DNA of 64,000 bases, taken from contig NZ_JAIOAA010000001.1 of NCBI RefSeq assembly GCF_019890675.1, positions 1 to 64,000 of the forward strand, read 5' to 3'. This DNA is from Micromonospora sp. PLK6-60. Its GTDB lineage: Bacteria > Actinomycetota > Actinomycetes > Mycobacteriales > Micromonosporaceae. Positions 1 to 10,056 of the stretch are shown here, one piece after another. A model generated the notes under the pieces. The model made no database searches, was not told the DNA's origin, and was given only the letters and a program-made list of their open reading frames with translations. Position numbers and translations under genes: made by a program. The first letter of the stretch is position 1. Every line of letters begins with the position of its first letter.

Positions 1-492
<492 letters not shown>

Positions 493-497
493 CCCGT

Positions 498-534
498 GCG
501 CGGCCCGGTCCCATGACGCGGGGCCGGGCCGCGC
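498..534 (+). terminator. Intrinsic terminator-like hairpin after the xylanase gene
   Basis: The arms GCGCGGCCCGG and CCGGGCCGCGC (11 bp), extended by CCC/GGG past a one-base bulge, enclose a short loop 6 nt after the xylanase stop. There is no clear U-tract, as is common in actinomycetes. Confidence 0.6.
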
Positions 535-592
535 CGCCCGGGGGCCGGTCGTCGTCGGCCCGGGGGCCGGACCGTCGGCACGGCCGTCGGCG

Positions 593-1030
593 CTATCCGG
601 TCAGCCGCCGCCGTAGCCAGGCCGGCTCCGGGTTCACCACCGCGTCGCCACCCGCCACGACCGTCGGCACGGTCTCGTCGCCGCCGGTCACCGCCCGGAC
701 CGCCGCCGCGCCGGCCGGGTCCCGCCAGATGTCCACCCAGTACGCGCGGTGCGCGAGTCGACCGACCCGCAGCCGCAGCCGCAGGCAGTAGCGGCAACCC
801 GGTCGCCAGTAGACGATCGGCCGACCGTCGGCGGCGCTGCGGCGCTGCGCCTGCGCGGCGGGCAGTGACCTCGGGAAGGCCAGGGGCGAGAACAGGAACC
901 CGAGCACGGCGAAGACCAGAAACTCGACGACGGCCACCCCGGTCCGGTCCGCGCCGGCCGCGACCAGCGCCCCGCAGGCCAGCATCAGGCCGGCCCACGC
1001 CCACCGCCGCACCTCGCCGGCCGCGCTCAC
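593..1030 (-). CDS. Glutaredoxin/mycoredoxin-like protein with N-terminal membrane segments
   Basis: A protein of 145 residues starting at GTG 1030. The N-terminal half carries two hydrophobic stretches (WAWAGLMLACGALVAAGA and VAVVEFLVFAVLGFLF), so it is probably anchored in the membrane. The C-terminal half has a redox motif CRYC in the context YWRPGCRYC, and later the TVPTVV cis-proline motif of glutaredoxin/thioredoxin folds, near the end of a small domain. This resembles actinobacterial mycoredoxins fused to a membrane anchor. The GTG overlaps the stop of the upstream oxidase gene (GTGA), so translation is probably coupled. A thiol-disulfide exchange role is inferred from the fold; the partner is unknown. 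Confidence 0.75.
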   Translation of the reverse strand: MSAAGEVRRWAWAGLMLACGALVAAGADRTGVAVVEFLVFAVLGFLFSPLAFPRSLPAAQAQRRSAADGRPIVYWRPGCRYCLRLRLRVGRLAHRAYWVDIWRDPAGAAAVRAVTGGDETVPTVVAGGDAVVNPEPAWLRRRLTG

Positions 1031-3822
1031 GCGGTCGCCTCGGCGAGGAGTTCGAGCAGGTGCCGGTACGGCTGGCCGGTGGCCCGGGCCAGGCCGATCT
1101 CGCAGGTCCGGTTCACCGAGGCGTACCCGGCGAAGGACCGCTCGGCGACCGCGCGGGCCTCGGCGCGGGTGGCCGAGGCGGTCAGCTCCGGGTGCAGCAG
1201 CCCCCGGTCGCCGGCGAACCCGCAGCACTGCCAGCCGTCCGGCACGACCACCTCGTCGGCGACGGCCCGGGCGACGCCGAGCAGCGCGTCGTCCAGCCCC
1301 AGCCGGGTCGACGAGCAGGTGGGGTGCAGCGCGAGGGAGGCGAGCCGGCGCCGCACGGTCAGCCGGGGCAGCAACCGGCTGGCGGCGTACGCCACGGCGT
1401 CGACGACGGGCGGGCCGCCGGCCTCCGCGGCCAGCTTGGCGAAGCCCTCGGTGCACGAGGCCGCGTCGCTGACCAGCGGCAGCGCGCCGTCGCGGGTGGC
1501 CGCCCACAGCGCCGGTGGCACCCGGTCGCGCACCGCCCGGTAGCCGGCGGTCAGGCCCTTCGACGACCAGGGCGTGCCGCAGCACAGGGCGGCCACCCCG
1601 TCCGGCACCAGCAGTCGCACCCCGGCCCGGTCGGCGAGGGTGAGCAGCGCGGCGGCGACGCCGGTGCCGCCGGGCGCCGGCGCGAAGAGGGTGCCCAGGC
1701 AGGACGGGACGAAGACCGCGTCGGGGTCGTCGACCGGGTGCGGCCGGCGCACCGTCCCACCGCCGGGCAGGTCACGCCGCCACTGCGGGACCCGCTCCGG
1801 GCCGAGCAGCGCGCGGGCCGCCCGGGTGGCCGCCTCGGGCAGGGCGGGCGGCAGGGCGCCGGCCAGGTCCAGGCCCCGGGCCATGCCCCGGGTGGTGGCG
1901 GCCCAGCGGTGGGCGGCGCCCCGCCACCCGGCCTGCGCGGCCCGGCCGTGGCGCTCGGCGCGCAGCCGTCGTACCAGGTCGCCGGTGTTGATCAGGACGG
2001 GGCAGGCGGTGGCGCACATGCCGTCGACGGCGCAGGTGTCCACCGCGTCGTAGTCGTACGCGCGCTCCAGCTCGCCGGCCAGCGCCAGGTCACCGTCGGC
2101 GCGGGCGGCGGCGATCTCCCGGCGCAGCACGATCCGCTGCCGGGGCGTGGTGGTCAGGTCGCGGCTGGGGCAGACCGGCTCGCAGTAGCCGCACTCCACG
2201 CAGCGGTCCACCTCCTCCTCGACGGTCGGCACCGTCTTCAGGTGTCGCAGGTGGACGGTCGGGTCGTCGGCGAGCAGCACGCCCGGGTTGAGTACCCCGC
2301 CCGGGTCGCAGAGCGTCTTCAGCTCCCGCATCACCGCGTACAGCTCGGCGCCGAACTGCCGGCGCACGTACGGGGCCATCACCCGGCCGGTGCCGTGCTC
2401 GGCCTTGAGCGTGCCGCCGCGACCGAGCACCAGGTCGACCAACTCCTCGGTGAAGTCGGCGTAGCGGGCCGGCGCCGCGCCGTCGGCGAACCGCTCGTTC
2501 AGCATGAAGTGCAGGTTGCCGTCCTTGGCGTGGCCGAAGATGACGCTCTGCTCGTACCGGTGCCGGGCGAACAGGTCGGCCAGCGCCGCGCAGGTGTCGG
2601 CGAGGGCGGCGACCGGGACGGCGACGTCCTCCAGCAGCGCGGTGGTGCCGGCCGGGCGGGCGCCGGCGACGGCCGCGTACAGGCCCTTGCGGATGTGCCA
2701 GAGCGCGGCCCGGGCGGACGCGTCGCCGGTGAGCCGGGCCGGCCCGGTCAGCGGCAGCTCGGCCAGCGCCGGGCGGGCCTCGGCCAGCCGGGCCGCGAGG
2801 GCGTCCGGGTCGGCCTCCTGCCACTCCACCAGCAGCGCGGCGTGTGCGGAGACGGGCAGGCCGCGCAGCGCGGCGTCGGCCTTCGGGTCGGTCTGGGCGA
2901 CCCGCAGCGCGGCGGCGTCGAGCAGCTCGATCGCCGCCGGCCCGGCGGCCACCAGCGCCGGCATGGCGGCCATCGCGGTGGCCAGGTCGGCGAAGACGAG
3001 CAGGCCGGTGGCGGCGTGCCGGTGCGCGGGTACGGTGCGCAGCGTCGCCTCCGCCACGAAGGCGAGGGTGCCCTCGCTGCCCACCACCAGCCGGGTGAGC
3101 AGCTCCGCCGGGGTGTCGTGGTCCAGGAACGCGTTCACCCCGTACCCCATGGTGTTCTTCATGGCGTACTGGGCGCGGACCCGGCGCACCGAGTCGGGGT
3201 TGCCGCGGACCCGGTCGCGCAGCCGCAGCAGGCCGGCGTGCAGCTCCGGCTCGGCGGCGCGCAACCACTCGTCGGCGTCGGGAGCCCCGGTGTCGAGCAC
3301 GGTGCCGCTGGGCAGCACCAGTCGCGCCGACTCCAGCGTGCGGTAGGTGTTGAACTCGGTGCCGCAGGTCATCCCGCTGGAGTTGTTGGCGACCACCCCG
3401 CCGACGGTGCAGGCCGACTCGCTGGCCGGGTCCGGGCCGAGCTTGCGGCCGTACGGTGCGAGCCGGGCGTTGACCTGCCGCAGCACCACGCCGGGCTGCA
3501 CCCGCACCCGGCGGCCGTCGTCGAGGACGGTCAGCTCGCGGAAGTGCCGGCGGGTGTCCACCAGCAGCCGGTCGGTGACCGCCTGCCCGCTGAGGCTGGT
3601 GCCGCCGGAGCGGAAGGTCAGCGGGGTGCCGGTGCGGCGGCTGTGCCGCAGCAGCGCGCCGACCTGCTCGGCGTCGGTCGGGGTGACCACGGCGCTGGGG
3701 TGCAGCAGGTAGTGGGAGGCGTCGTGGGCCAGCCGCAACCGGTCCGCGGCCCCGGTCCGCACCCCGCCGGGCACCGCCGCCTCCAGTGCGGCCAACGCGG
3801 CCCCGCTCAGTTCCGGCGTCAT
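1027..3822 (-). CDS. FAD-binding and (Fe-S)-binding oxidase, D-lactate/glycolate dehydrogenase type
   Basis: A protein of 931 residues, a fusion of a GlcD-like flavoprotein and a GlcF-like iron-sulfur subunit. Residues ~40-180 are the PCMH-type FAD domain (FRSGGTSLSGQA, ANNSSGMTCGT) and ~260-515 the FAD-oxidase C-terminal domain (GHAKDGNLHF, EHGTGRV). Two 4Fe-4S motifs follow at 541-551 (CVECGYCEPVC) and 597-607 (CAVDGMCATAC). Two cysteine-rich CCG blocks of the heterodisulfide-reductase type (CCGTPW, CCGFAGDRG) lie in the last third. It should oxidise a D-2-hydroxyacid, most likely D-lactate, and pass electrons to the quinone pool or a cytochrome. ATG 3822 follows a strong GGGGGAGGTGAG ribosome site. 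It is the first gene of a pair with the glutaredoxin-like gene. Confidence 0.88.
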   Translation of the reverse strand: MTPELSGAALAALEAAVPGGVRTGAADRLRLAHDASHYLLHPSAVVTPTDAEQVGALLRHSRRTGTPLTFRSGGTSLSGQAVTDRLLVDTRRHFRELTVLDDGRRVRVQPGVVLRQVNARLAPYGRKLGPDPASESACTVGGVVANNSSGMTCGTEFNTYRTLESARLVLPSGTVLDTGAPDADEWLRAAEPELHAGLLRLRDRVRGNPDSVRRVRAQYAMKNTMGYGVNAFLDHDTPAELLTRLVVGSEGTLAFVAEATLRTVPAHRHAATGLLVFADLATAMAAMPALVAAGPAAIELLDAAALRVAQTDPKADAALRGLPVSAHAALLVEWQEADPDALAARLAEARPALAELPLTGPARLTGDASARAALWHIRKGLYAAVAGARPAGTTALLEDVAVPVAALADTCAALADLFARHRYEQSVIFGHAKDGNLHFMLNERFADGAAPARYADFTEELVDLVLGRGGTLKAEHGTGRVMAPYVRRQFGAELYAVMRELKTLCDPGGVLNPGVLLADDPTVHLRHLKTVPTVEEEVDRCVECGYCEPVCPSRDLTTTPRQRIVLRREIAAARADGDLALAGELERAYDYDAVDTCAVDGMCATACPVLINTGDLVRRLRAERHGRAAQAGWRGAAHRWAATTRGMARGLDLAGALPPALPEAATRAARALLGPERVPQWRRDLPGGGTVRRPHPVDDPDAVFVPSCLGTLFAPAPGGTGVAAALLTLADRAGVRLLVPDGVAALCCGTPWSSKGLTAGYRAVRDRVPPALWAATRDGALPLVSDAASCTEGFAKLAAEAGGPPVVDAVAYAASRLLPRLTVRRRLASLALHPTCSSTRLGLDDALLGVARAVADEVVVPDGWQCCGFAGDRGLLHPELTASATRAEARAVAERSFAGYASVNRTCEIGLARATGQPYRHLLELLAEATA

Positions 3823-3864
3823 CTCACCTCCCCCGGCTCACCCTAGCCAGGTGGGTCGGGGGAG

Positions 3865-3900
3865 GTGCGGGCCCGGGCGGACGTCCGTCCGGGCCCGCAC
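3865..3900 (-). terminator. Terminator hairpin after the M14 carboxypeptidase
   Basis: Perfect 12-bp arms GTGCGGGCCCGG and CCGGGCCCGCAC with a self-complementary loop, 18 bp beyond the stop of the minus-strand peptidase gene and just before the oxidase operon. Confidence 0.7.
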
Positions 3901-3918
3901 TCACCTACCGCGTGGCGC

Positions 3919-6375
3919 TCAGGGCTGGGCGGCCCAGAGCAGCGCCCGGCCCAGCTGCGCCTGCAGGCCCTTGGGGTGCAGGCGGAACGTCGGGTCGGTG
4001 CCGAAGAGCACCACGCCGTTGCCGCCGTCGCTCACCCGGCGCACGACGCTTGCCTGGTTCGCGGCGGCGGCCTGTCCGTTGGTCCCCGCACCGGACGCCG
4101 CCCACCAACCGGACAGCAGCGGGTCGGCGGCGTACGACTGCTCGATCGTCACGCCGGCGCCGAGGTGGGTGAACCACACCGGCTGGCTGATGAACGAGTG
4201 CGGGACGGCCCCGGCGGTGACCGGGCCACCCCGGTTGACGACGTTGGCGACGCCGCTGGCCAGCGACGGGCCGGCGGTGGCGGTGACGGTGAGCAGCGAC
4301 GCCGCGTTGCCGAAGTTCGCGCCGGCCGTGCCCAGCCCGACCACGCCGCCGCCCCGGGCCAGGAACGCCTCCAGCGCCGCACGGTTCGACGCCGTCAGGG
4401 TCGACAGGTTGAGGTTGCTCGCCACCAGCAGCACGTCGACGTCGGCGGTGAGCGTGTCGGCCAGCGTCGTCGGGGTGACGGCCCGGGTCGGGAAGCCGAG
4501 GTCGCGCAGCGTGTCGCGCTCCTCGACGGTGCCCAGGTAACCCACGACAATCTCGTCCAGCGGGGTCCCCCGCCAGCCGGCCGGGGCGCGTTCGAACGTC
4601 ACACCGTGCGCCCGCACCTCGTCCTTGAGCAGCTGGCGGCTGCCCGGCACCGCCGGGATCGCCACCGACCCGTCGGCCAGCCGGTGGACCCGGAGACCCT
4701 TGCGGATCAGCGAGTTGACCACCAGCAGGTCGGCGGCGTCCTGGAGGTCCAGCCGCAGGTCGCCGTCGGCGGAGGGCAGGCTGCCGGCGGCCACGCCGTC
4801 GTAGACCCGGGTCAGCTGCACGTCCGGCAGGTCGTCCCAGAGGGTGTCCACGGTGGCCCCCCAGGTCAGCCCCTGGCTCCACGCGGCCGGACCGGCGTAG
4901 AGGTCGCCCACCCGGTCGGTGATGTCGGCGCCCGGCTCCAGCAGCGAGTTGACCAGGCCCCGCTTGGGTTGGTGCAGGTCGACCACGTATGACCCGGCCG
5001 GGTAGGACCGGCCGTCGGCGCGGAAGTCGTGCTTGGCCCGCCACACCCGGCCGCCGCTGCCGATCAGCAGGTCGACCAGCCGGGCGGCCGCCGGCTCCGA
5101 GTGCTGTCCTCGTCCACTCGGGATGACGTACGAGCGGGGAAAGACCGTCCGGTAGTTGTCCTCCGGTCCCCAGCCCGGCACGTAGCCGTCGGGGATGTCC
5201 CGCAGCGGCTCGCCGGCCCAGCCGCGCCGGTAGACCTCCGCCTGGTCGTGCAGCACCTCGGCCCGGTGGTCCTGGATGTAGCGCAGCGACGTCTTGATCG
5301 CCACCTCGTGCACGTCGGTGTTGATCCCGGAACGGCGGACCCGCTCCTGCGGGGTCAGGTTCCCCCCGCGCGGGTTGAGCGGCGCCTCGATGGTGTACGG
5401 GATGCTGCTCTGCAGCATCGCGAACGAGGGCACGTAGATCGGTGGGAAGTCGTCCCAGACGCCCGGCGCGTCGTCGCGGAACGGGATCCGGGCCCGCTGG
5501 GTCTCGGCGTAACCGAGGGCGCGCAGGTCCTCCTCGATCGCCAGCGCGTTCGGCAGGCCGTGCTTGATGTAGAGGTCGTACTCGTTGTTGACGTTGTGCG
5601 GCGGGGTGCTCGGGTGCAGCAACGTCGGGTTGACGTACCCGTGCAGGTCGAGGGTGATGATCGGCTTGGTGTCGACGATGAGTTCGCGGATCAGGTTCGT
5701 CTCGGGCTGCGAGACGATGGTGAGATCCCGGTTGAGGTCGTAGCCGGCGTCGTTGGCGCGGGTGCCGGCGACCCGGCCGTCGGGGTTGGCGGTGATGTTG
5801 AAGACCAACCGGTTCCGCGCCAGCAACCGGGTGACCGCCGGGTCGGTGCTGGTCGCGTACTCCTCGATGACCCGCAGCGCCGCGTCGGTGCCTTCCCACT
5901 CGTTGCCGTGGATGTTGGCGTTGACGAACAGCGGCGTCTTGTAGTCGGCCAGCAGCCGGGGGTCGGTACGGGCCCGGACCGGGTCCTCCTCCAGCAGGCG
6001 CTTCCATTCCTCCTGCTGGCGGGCCTCCTGACGGGTTTCGGGGGCGGTGACGGTGACGGCGTACAGGTCGTAGCCACCGCTGGACCGGCCGGCCACCCGG
6101 GCGGAGACCCGCTTGCTGGCAGCCTGCAGGCGGTTGAGCTTCGGGGCGATCTCGTCGTAGGGAGTGACGCCGATCGGGATGGATGCGTCGGTGGGGTTGT
6201 CGGGCCAGACCGGCAGCACGTTCTGCCGGGGGTAGCCGGTGATCTCGTTGGGGCCGGCGGCAGCCGGCGGCACGGCCGGCAACGCCGAGGCGTGTGCCGG
6301 CGCCGTCCAGGCCACCGTGCCCGTCAGGGCGGCCGTGAGCACGGCCGCGGTCAGGCGTACGGATGTCTTGCGCAC
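3919..6375 (-). CDS. Secreted zinc carboxypeptidase, family M14
   Basis: A protein of 818 residues. An N-terminal Sec signal ends near AHA-SA (residue ~30). The M14 catalytic domain spans about 70-400. The zinc ligands are visible as H156 and E159 (IHGNEWEG) and H245 (TLDLHGYVNP), with the conserved NPDGR and DLNRD strings between them. The long C-terminal part (about 400-818) contains a region like a glutamine-amidotransferase or ThuA fold (VLLVASNLNLSTL, GGGVVGLGTAG), common in large actinobacterial M14 enzymes. It would release C-terminal residues from peptides outside the cell. The GTG start at 6375 has a GGAGAG site upstream. The gene is divergent from the S15 peptidase, so two extracellular peptidases share one upstream region. 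Confidence 0.88.
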   Translation of the reverse strand: MRKTSVRLTAAVLTAALTGTVAWTAPAHASALPAVPPAAAGPNEITGYPRQNVLPVWPDNPTDASIPIGVTPYDEIAPKLNRLQAASKRVSARVAGRSSGGYDLYAVTVTAPETRQEARQQEEWKRLLEEDPVRARTDPRLLADYKTPLFVNANIHGNEWEGTDAALRVIEEYATSTDPAVTRLLARNRLVFNITANPDGRVAGTRANDAGYDLNRDLTIVSQPETNLIRELIVDTKPIITLDLHGYVNPTLLHPSTPPHNVNNEYDLYIKHGLPNALAIEEDLRALGYAETQRARIPFRDDAPGVWDDFPPIYVPSFAMLQSSIPYTIEAPLNPRGGNLTPQERVRRSGINTDVHEVAIKTSLRYIQDHRAEVLHDQAEVYRRGWAGEPLRDIPDGYVPGWGPEDNYRTVFPRSYVIPSGRGQHSEPAAARLVDLLIGSGGRVWRAKHDFRADGRSYPAGSYVVDLHQPKRGLVNSLLEPGADITDRVGDLYAGPAAWSQGLTWGATVDTLWDDLPDVQLTRVYDGVAAGSLPSADGDLRLDLQDAADLLVVNSLIRKGLRVHRLADGSVAIPAVPGSRQLLKDEVRAHGVTFERAPAGWRGTPLDEIVVGYLGTVEERDTLRDLGFPTRAVTPTTLADTLTADVDVLLVASNLNLSTLTASNRAALEAFLARGGGVVGLGTAGANFGNAASLLTVTATAGPSLASGVANVVNRGGPVTAGAVPHSFISQPVWFTHLGAGVTIEQSYAADPLLSGWWAASGAGTNGQAAAANQASVVRRVSDGGNGVVLFGTDPTFRLHPKGLQAQLGRALLWAAQP

Positions 6376-6778
6376 GAGGAACAGCTCTCCTGTCGGGAGA
6401 TCGGGGATGCCATGCGTGGCGAGGCCGCCGGGCCGGAGACCGGTGGCGTGGGAACGCCCGCAGCGGGCGGAATCAGGAACCCGGCGTCAGACGCGGGGTC
6501 GACAGGCAGCGCTGGCGACGCGCAGGAGGTCGATGTGACCTCGCTTGGTGAGATAGGCGCTTCGCACGACAAGATCCTCATCGAATCGGCCCGCCGTGTC
6601 AACAAGTACGCTCCGGCGTCTCACGGGCTGACCGCCGGTGGCCGTCCCGGGCTCTCCGCTCGGGGCGCAGCCAGCCGTTCCACCAGGTCATTCCGCACCA
6701 CGCGGACCATCGACCCTGGACACCGGCGCCACTAGCATGACGGGCTCGGGGAGATCCCCCACCCTTCGGAGGACATTC
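6376..6778. other. Divergent intergenic region between two secreted peptidase genes
   Basis: 403 bp with no convincing gene. It must hold the promoters of the M14 (minus) and S15 (plus) genes. I see no strong palindrome. A GGAGGA ribosome site at about 6768-6773 serves the S15 gene. Confidence 0.5.
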
Positions 6779-8656
6779 ATGCGCCAAGGCAGACGCCGTT
6801 TGCTTCTCACCGCCACCCTCACCACCACCTCGCTCCTGGCCGTCTCCACGGCACCCGCCGCCGCCGAGCCGGCGCCGACACCGGGGATCGTCGTCCAGAA
6901 CGGAATGACCCAACCGGTGTTCTCGTTCGCCGACGCCGTCGAGGAACGGGTGTGGGTCGAGACGACCCTCGACACCGACCACGACGGAAAGCTCGACCGG
7001 GTCGTGGCCGACATCTCCCGCCCCCGGGAGACCGCCACCGCCGGGCTCAAGGTCCCGGTGGTCTTCGAGCACAGCCCCTACCGCAAGGGCACCTGGGGCA
7101 GCGTGCCCTACCCGAGCGTGCTGGTCGACGAGCTGCCGCAGAACGGGCTCAGCCGCTCCGCGCGGGCCCAGGCGGAACAGCAGATCGCGATCCAGCGGGC
7201 CAGGCCCAACCTGCCCGGCACCCTGGACGACTACTACGTCCCCCGCGGCTACGCGGTGGTGCTCGGGCAGAGCGTCGGCACCGGCGACTCCGACGGCTGC
7301 CCGACCAGCGGCGACATGGCCGAGACGCTCGGCACGAAGGCCATCATCGACTGGCTGGGCGGCCGGGGCAAGGCGTACAACGCCGCCGGCGAGCCGGTCA
7401 CCGCCGACTGGACCACCGGCGCGGTCGGCATGACCGGGGTGTCCTACAACGGCACGCTGCCCAACATGGTGGCCACCACCGGGGTACCGAACCTGAAGAC
7501 GATCATCCCGGTCTCCGCGATCAGCAACTGGTACGACTACTACCGGGCCAACGGCCTGGTCGTCGCGCCCGGCGGCTACCAGGGCGAGGACGCCGACATC
7601 CTGGCGATGTACACCGCCGGCCAGGCCCGCGCCCAGGGCCGGTGCGCCGACGAGATGGCCCAGATCACCGCGGAGCAGGACCGGGTCACCGGCGACTACA
7701 CCGACTTCTGGCGGGACCGGGACTACCTGCCCGGAGCGAAGAACGTGACCGCCAGCGTCTTCGTCGTGCACGGCCTCAACGACTGGAACGTCAAGACGGA
7801 GAACTTCGCCGGCTGGTGGGACCGGCTCGCCAAGCGGGACGTGCCGCGCAAGATCTGGCTGCACCAGGGCGGGCACGGCGGCCCCGGCAACACCGCGACG
7901 GTGGCCCTGCCCGACGGCCAGGCGTGGACCTACAAGCAGACCGAGAACCGCTGGTTCGACTACTGGCTGTGGGGCGTGCAGAACGGCATCATGGACGAGC
8001 CCACCGCCGTCGTGCAGCGGGAGAACCGCGCCTACACCACGTACGCCAACTGGCCGGACCCCGCCGCCCGCGAGGTGCCGCTGCGGTTGACCGCGACCAG
8101 CCCGACCGAGCCCGGTGGGCTGATCAGCCGCGGCCCGGCCAACCAGCGCACCGAGCAGTCCTTCGTGGACGAGGGGCGCACCATCAGCCCGCGGACGCTG
8201 GTGGCCAACCCCGACGCGGCCAGCGAGAACCGGCTGGTCTACCGCTCGCCGGTGCTGACCCAGGACGTGCGCATGTCGGGGCGGCCCGAGATGCGGTTGC
8301 GGATGTCGATCGACAATCGCAACGACGCGAACCTGACCGTGCACCTGGTCGACTACGGCGCGCCCGGCGCCACCGCGGCCCCGGTCGTGGTCACCCGGGG
8401 CTGGCTGGACCCGCAGAACCGGACCGGCCGGTCGCACACCACCGCGGTCCAGCAGGGCGTCATGTACGACTACACCTGGACCCTGGAGCCGAAGGACTAC
8501 GTCTTCCCGGCGGGACACCGCATCGGGGTGGTCGTGCTCTCCAGCGACCAGGACTACACCCTGCTGCCGCTGGGTGGCACCCGGCTGACCGTCCAGCCGG
8601 GCGCGAGCAGCCTCACCGTGCCGGTGGTCGGCGGCCGGGACGCCCTCGGCTTCTGA
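6779..8656 (+). CDS. Secreted Xaa-Pro dipeptidyl-peptidase, family S15
   Basis: A protein of 625 residues from ATG 6779, preceded by GGAGGA. The same frame is open further upstream, but only this start gives a proper Sec signal (MRQGRRR then a hydrophobic core, cleavage near AAA-EP). The nucleophile serine is S222 in GMTGVSYNG, the S15 Gx-S-Yx-G motif; an oxyanion-side region is seen at FEHSPYRKG; the likely catalytic Asp and His lie in VVHGLNDWNVK and HQGGHGGPG. The C-terminal ~200 residues form the PepX-type jelly roll domain. It should remove X-Pro dipeptides from proline-rich peptides outside the cell. Confidence 0.88.
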   Translation: MRQGRRRLLLTATLTTTSLLAVSTAPAAAEPAPTPGIVVQNGMTQPVFSFADAVEERVWVETTLDTDHDGKLDRVVADISRPRETATAGLKVPVVFEHSPYRKGTWGSVPYPSVLVDELPQNGLSRSARAQAEQQIAIQRARPNLPGTLDDYYVPRGYAVVLGQSVGTGDSDGCPTSGDMAETLGTKAIIDWLGGRGKAYNAAGEPVTADWTTGAVGMTGVSYNGTLPNMVATTGVPNLKTIIPVSAISNWYDYYRANGLVVAPGGYQGEDADILAMYTAGQARAQGRCADEMAQITAEQDRVTGDYTDFWRDRDYLPGAKNVTASVFVVHGLNDWNVKTENFAGWWDRLAKRDVPRKIWLHQGGHGGPGNTATVALPDGQAWTYKQTENRWFDYWLWGVQNGIMDEPTAVVQRENRAYTTYANWPDPAAREVPLRLTATSPTEPGGLISRGPANQRTEQSFVDEGRTISPRTLVANPDAASENRLVYRSPVLTQDVRMSGRPEMRLRMSIDNRNDANLTVHLVDYGAPGATAAPVVVTRGWLDPQNRTGRSHTTAVQQGVMYDYTWTLEPKDYVFPAGHRIGVVVLSSDQDYTLLPLGGTRLTVQPGASSLTVPVVGGRDALGF

Positions 8657-8660
8657 GTCT

Positions 8661-8706
8661 GGTCCGGCCCGGACGGTCTGATGGACCGTCCGGGTCGGCC
8701 CGGACC
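8661..8706 (+). terminator. Terminator hairpin between S15 peptidase and dinB
   Basis: CCGGACGGTC pairs with GACCGTCCGG and the stem is extended by GGTCC/GGACC with a bulge. It lies 4 bp after the peptidase stop. Confidence 0.6.
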
Positions 8707-8756
8707 GGCGCGTTCCGCCAGGTCAGTGGCGCCTGGTCGAACACCTGTGCGAAGAT

Positions 8757-9950
8757 GTGGCGGTGCCGCCGGACGCCACGATCCTGCACGCCGACCTCGA
8801 CGCGTTCTACGCCTCGGTCGAGCAACGCGACGACCCGCGACTGCGCGGCCGGCCGGTGATCGTCGGCGGCGGGGTGGTGCTGGCCGCCAGCTACGAGGCG
8901 AAGGCCCGGGGCGTGCGCAGCGCCATGGGTGGCCGGCAGGCCCGCCGGCTCTGCCCGGACGCGATCGTGGTGCGCCCCCGGATGGCGGCCTACACGGCGG
9001 CCAGCCGCGCGGTCTTCGAGATCTTCCGCGACACCACCCCGCTGGTCGAGGGGCTCTCCATCGACGAGGCGTTCCTCGACGTCGGGGGCCTGCGCCGGCT
9101 CGCCGGCCCCGCGCCGGACATCGCCGACCGGCTGCGCCGGGAGGTCCGCCGGCGGGTCGGCCTGCCGATCACCGTCGGGGTGGCCCGGACGAAGTTCCTC
9201 GCCAAGGTGGCCAGCGGGGTGGCCAAGCCGGACGGGCTGCTGGTGGTCGATCCGGGCCGGGAGCTGGAGTTCCTGCACCCGCTGCCGGTCGAGCGGTTGT
9301 GGGGCGTCGGCCCGGTGACCGCGACGAAGCTGCGCGAGCGGGGCATCCGCACCGTCGGCCAGGTCGCCCGGCTCGACGAGGCGACGGTGGTGTCGCTGGT
9401 CGGCGCGGGCGCCGGCCGGCACCTGCACGCGCTGGCGCACAACCGGGACCCGCGCCGGGTGCAGGTCGGCCGCCGGCGCGGCTCGATGGGCGCGCAGCAC
9501 GCCCTCGGCGGCGCCGGCACCACCCCCGGCGACCTCGACGCGATCCTCGCCGGGCTGGTGGACCGGGTGGCCCGGCGGATGCGGGCGGCGCACCGCTGCG
9601 GCCGGACGGTGACCCTGCGGCTGCGCTTCGCCGACTACAGCCGCGCCACCCGCTCGCAGACCGTGGCGAAGGCGACCGCGCAGACCGGCCCGCTGCTGGG
9701 CACGGCGCGGGCGCTGCTGCGGGCGGCCCTGCCGGAGATCGACCGGCGGGGCGTCACGCTGATCGGGGTGTCGGTCGGCAACCTCGGCGCCGGCCACGTG
9801 CAGCCGCCGCTGCCGTTCGCGCCGGACCCGGGCGTCGACCTGGACGCGGCGGTGGACGCCGTCCGGGACCGGTTCGGCTCGACGGCGCTGACCCGCGCGG
9901 TGCTGCTCGGCCGCGCCCCCGCGCTGGAGATGCCCCGCCTGCCCGACTGA
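8757..9950 (+). CDS. dinB: DNA polymerase IV (Y-family translesion polymerase)
   Basis: A protein of 397 residues. Palm-domain acidic residues are visible in ILHADLDAFYASVEQ (D13 with the Y-family DAFYASVE string) and LSIDEAFLDV (D103, E104). The helix-hairpin-helix thumb (LWGVGPVTATKLRERGI) and the little-finger domain (about 250-355) are present, so the enzyme looks complete. It copies damaged DNA with low fidelity. No C-terminal beta-clamp motif is obvious, although the tail QPPLPFAPDP could serve as one. The GTG at 8757 is used here; GTG 8763 is a close alternative and neither has a strong ribosome site. Confidence 0.92.
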   Translation: MAVPPDATILHADLDAFYASVEQRDDPRLRGRPVIVGGGVVLAASYEAKARGVRSAMGGRQARRLCPDAIVVRPRMAAYTAASRAVFEIFRDTTPLVEGLSIDEAFLDVGGLRRLAGPAPDIADRLRREVRRRVGLPITVGVARTKFLAKVASGVAKPDGLLVVDPGRELEFLHPLPVERLWGVGPVTATKLRERGIRTVGQVARLDEATVVSLVGAGAGRHLHALAHNRDPRRVQVGRRRGSMGAQHALGGAGTTPGDLDAILAGLVDRVARRMRAAHRCGRTVTLRLRFADYSRATRSQTVAKATAQTGPLLGTARALLRAALPEIDRRGVTLIGVSVGNLGAGHVQPPLPFAPDPGVDLDAAVDAVRDRFGSTALTRAVLLGRAPALEMPRLPD

Positions 9951-10056
9951 CCGCCACCCGGCAGGGCTTTCCCCTTCGGGCGGGGCGGGTCATGCCGGCG
10001 GGCATCGGAGAGGTGCTGCCGATCCCGGCCGTCGTCGATCGCGGCGCGGCGGGCCG

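Noticed and set aside
865..3846. A 993-residue open frame antisense to the FAD/Fe-S oxidase
   Set aside because: Low-complexity Arg/Gly/Gln sequence without motifs; the opposite strand encodes a well-conserved oxidase.
6351..6605. Small minus-strand ORF between the two peptidase genes
   Set aside because: No ribosome site, odd composition and overlap with the M14 signal-peptide coding region.
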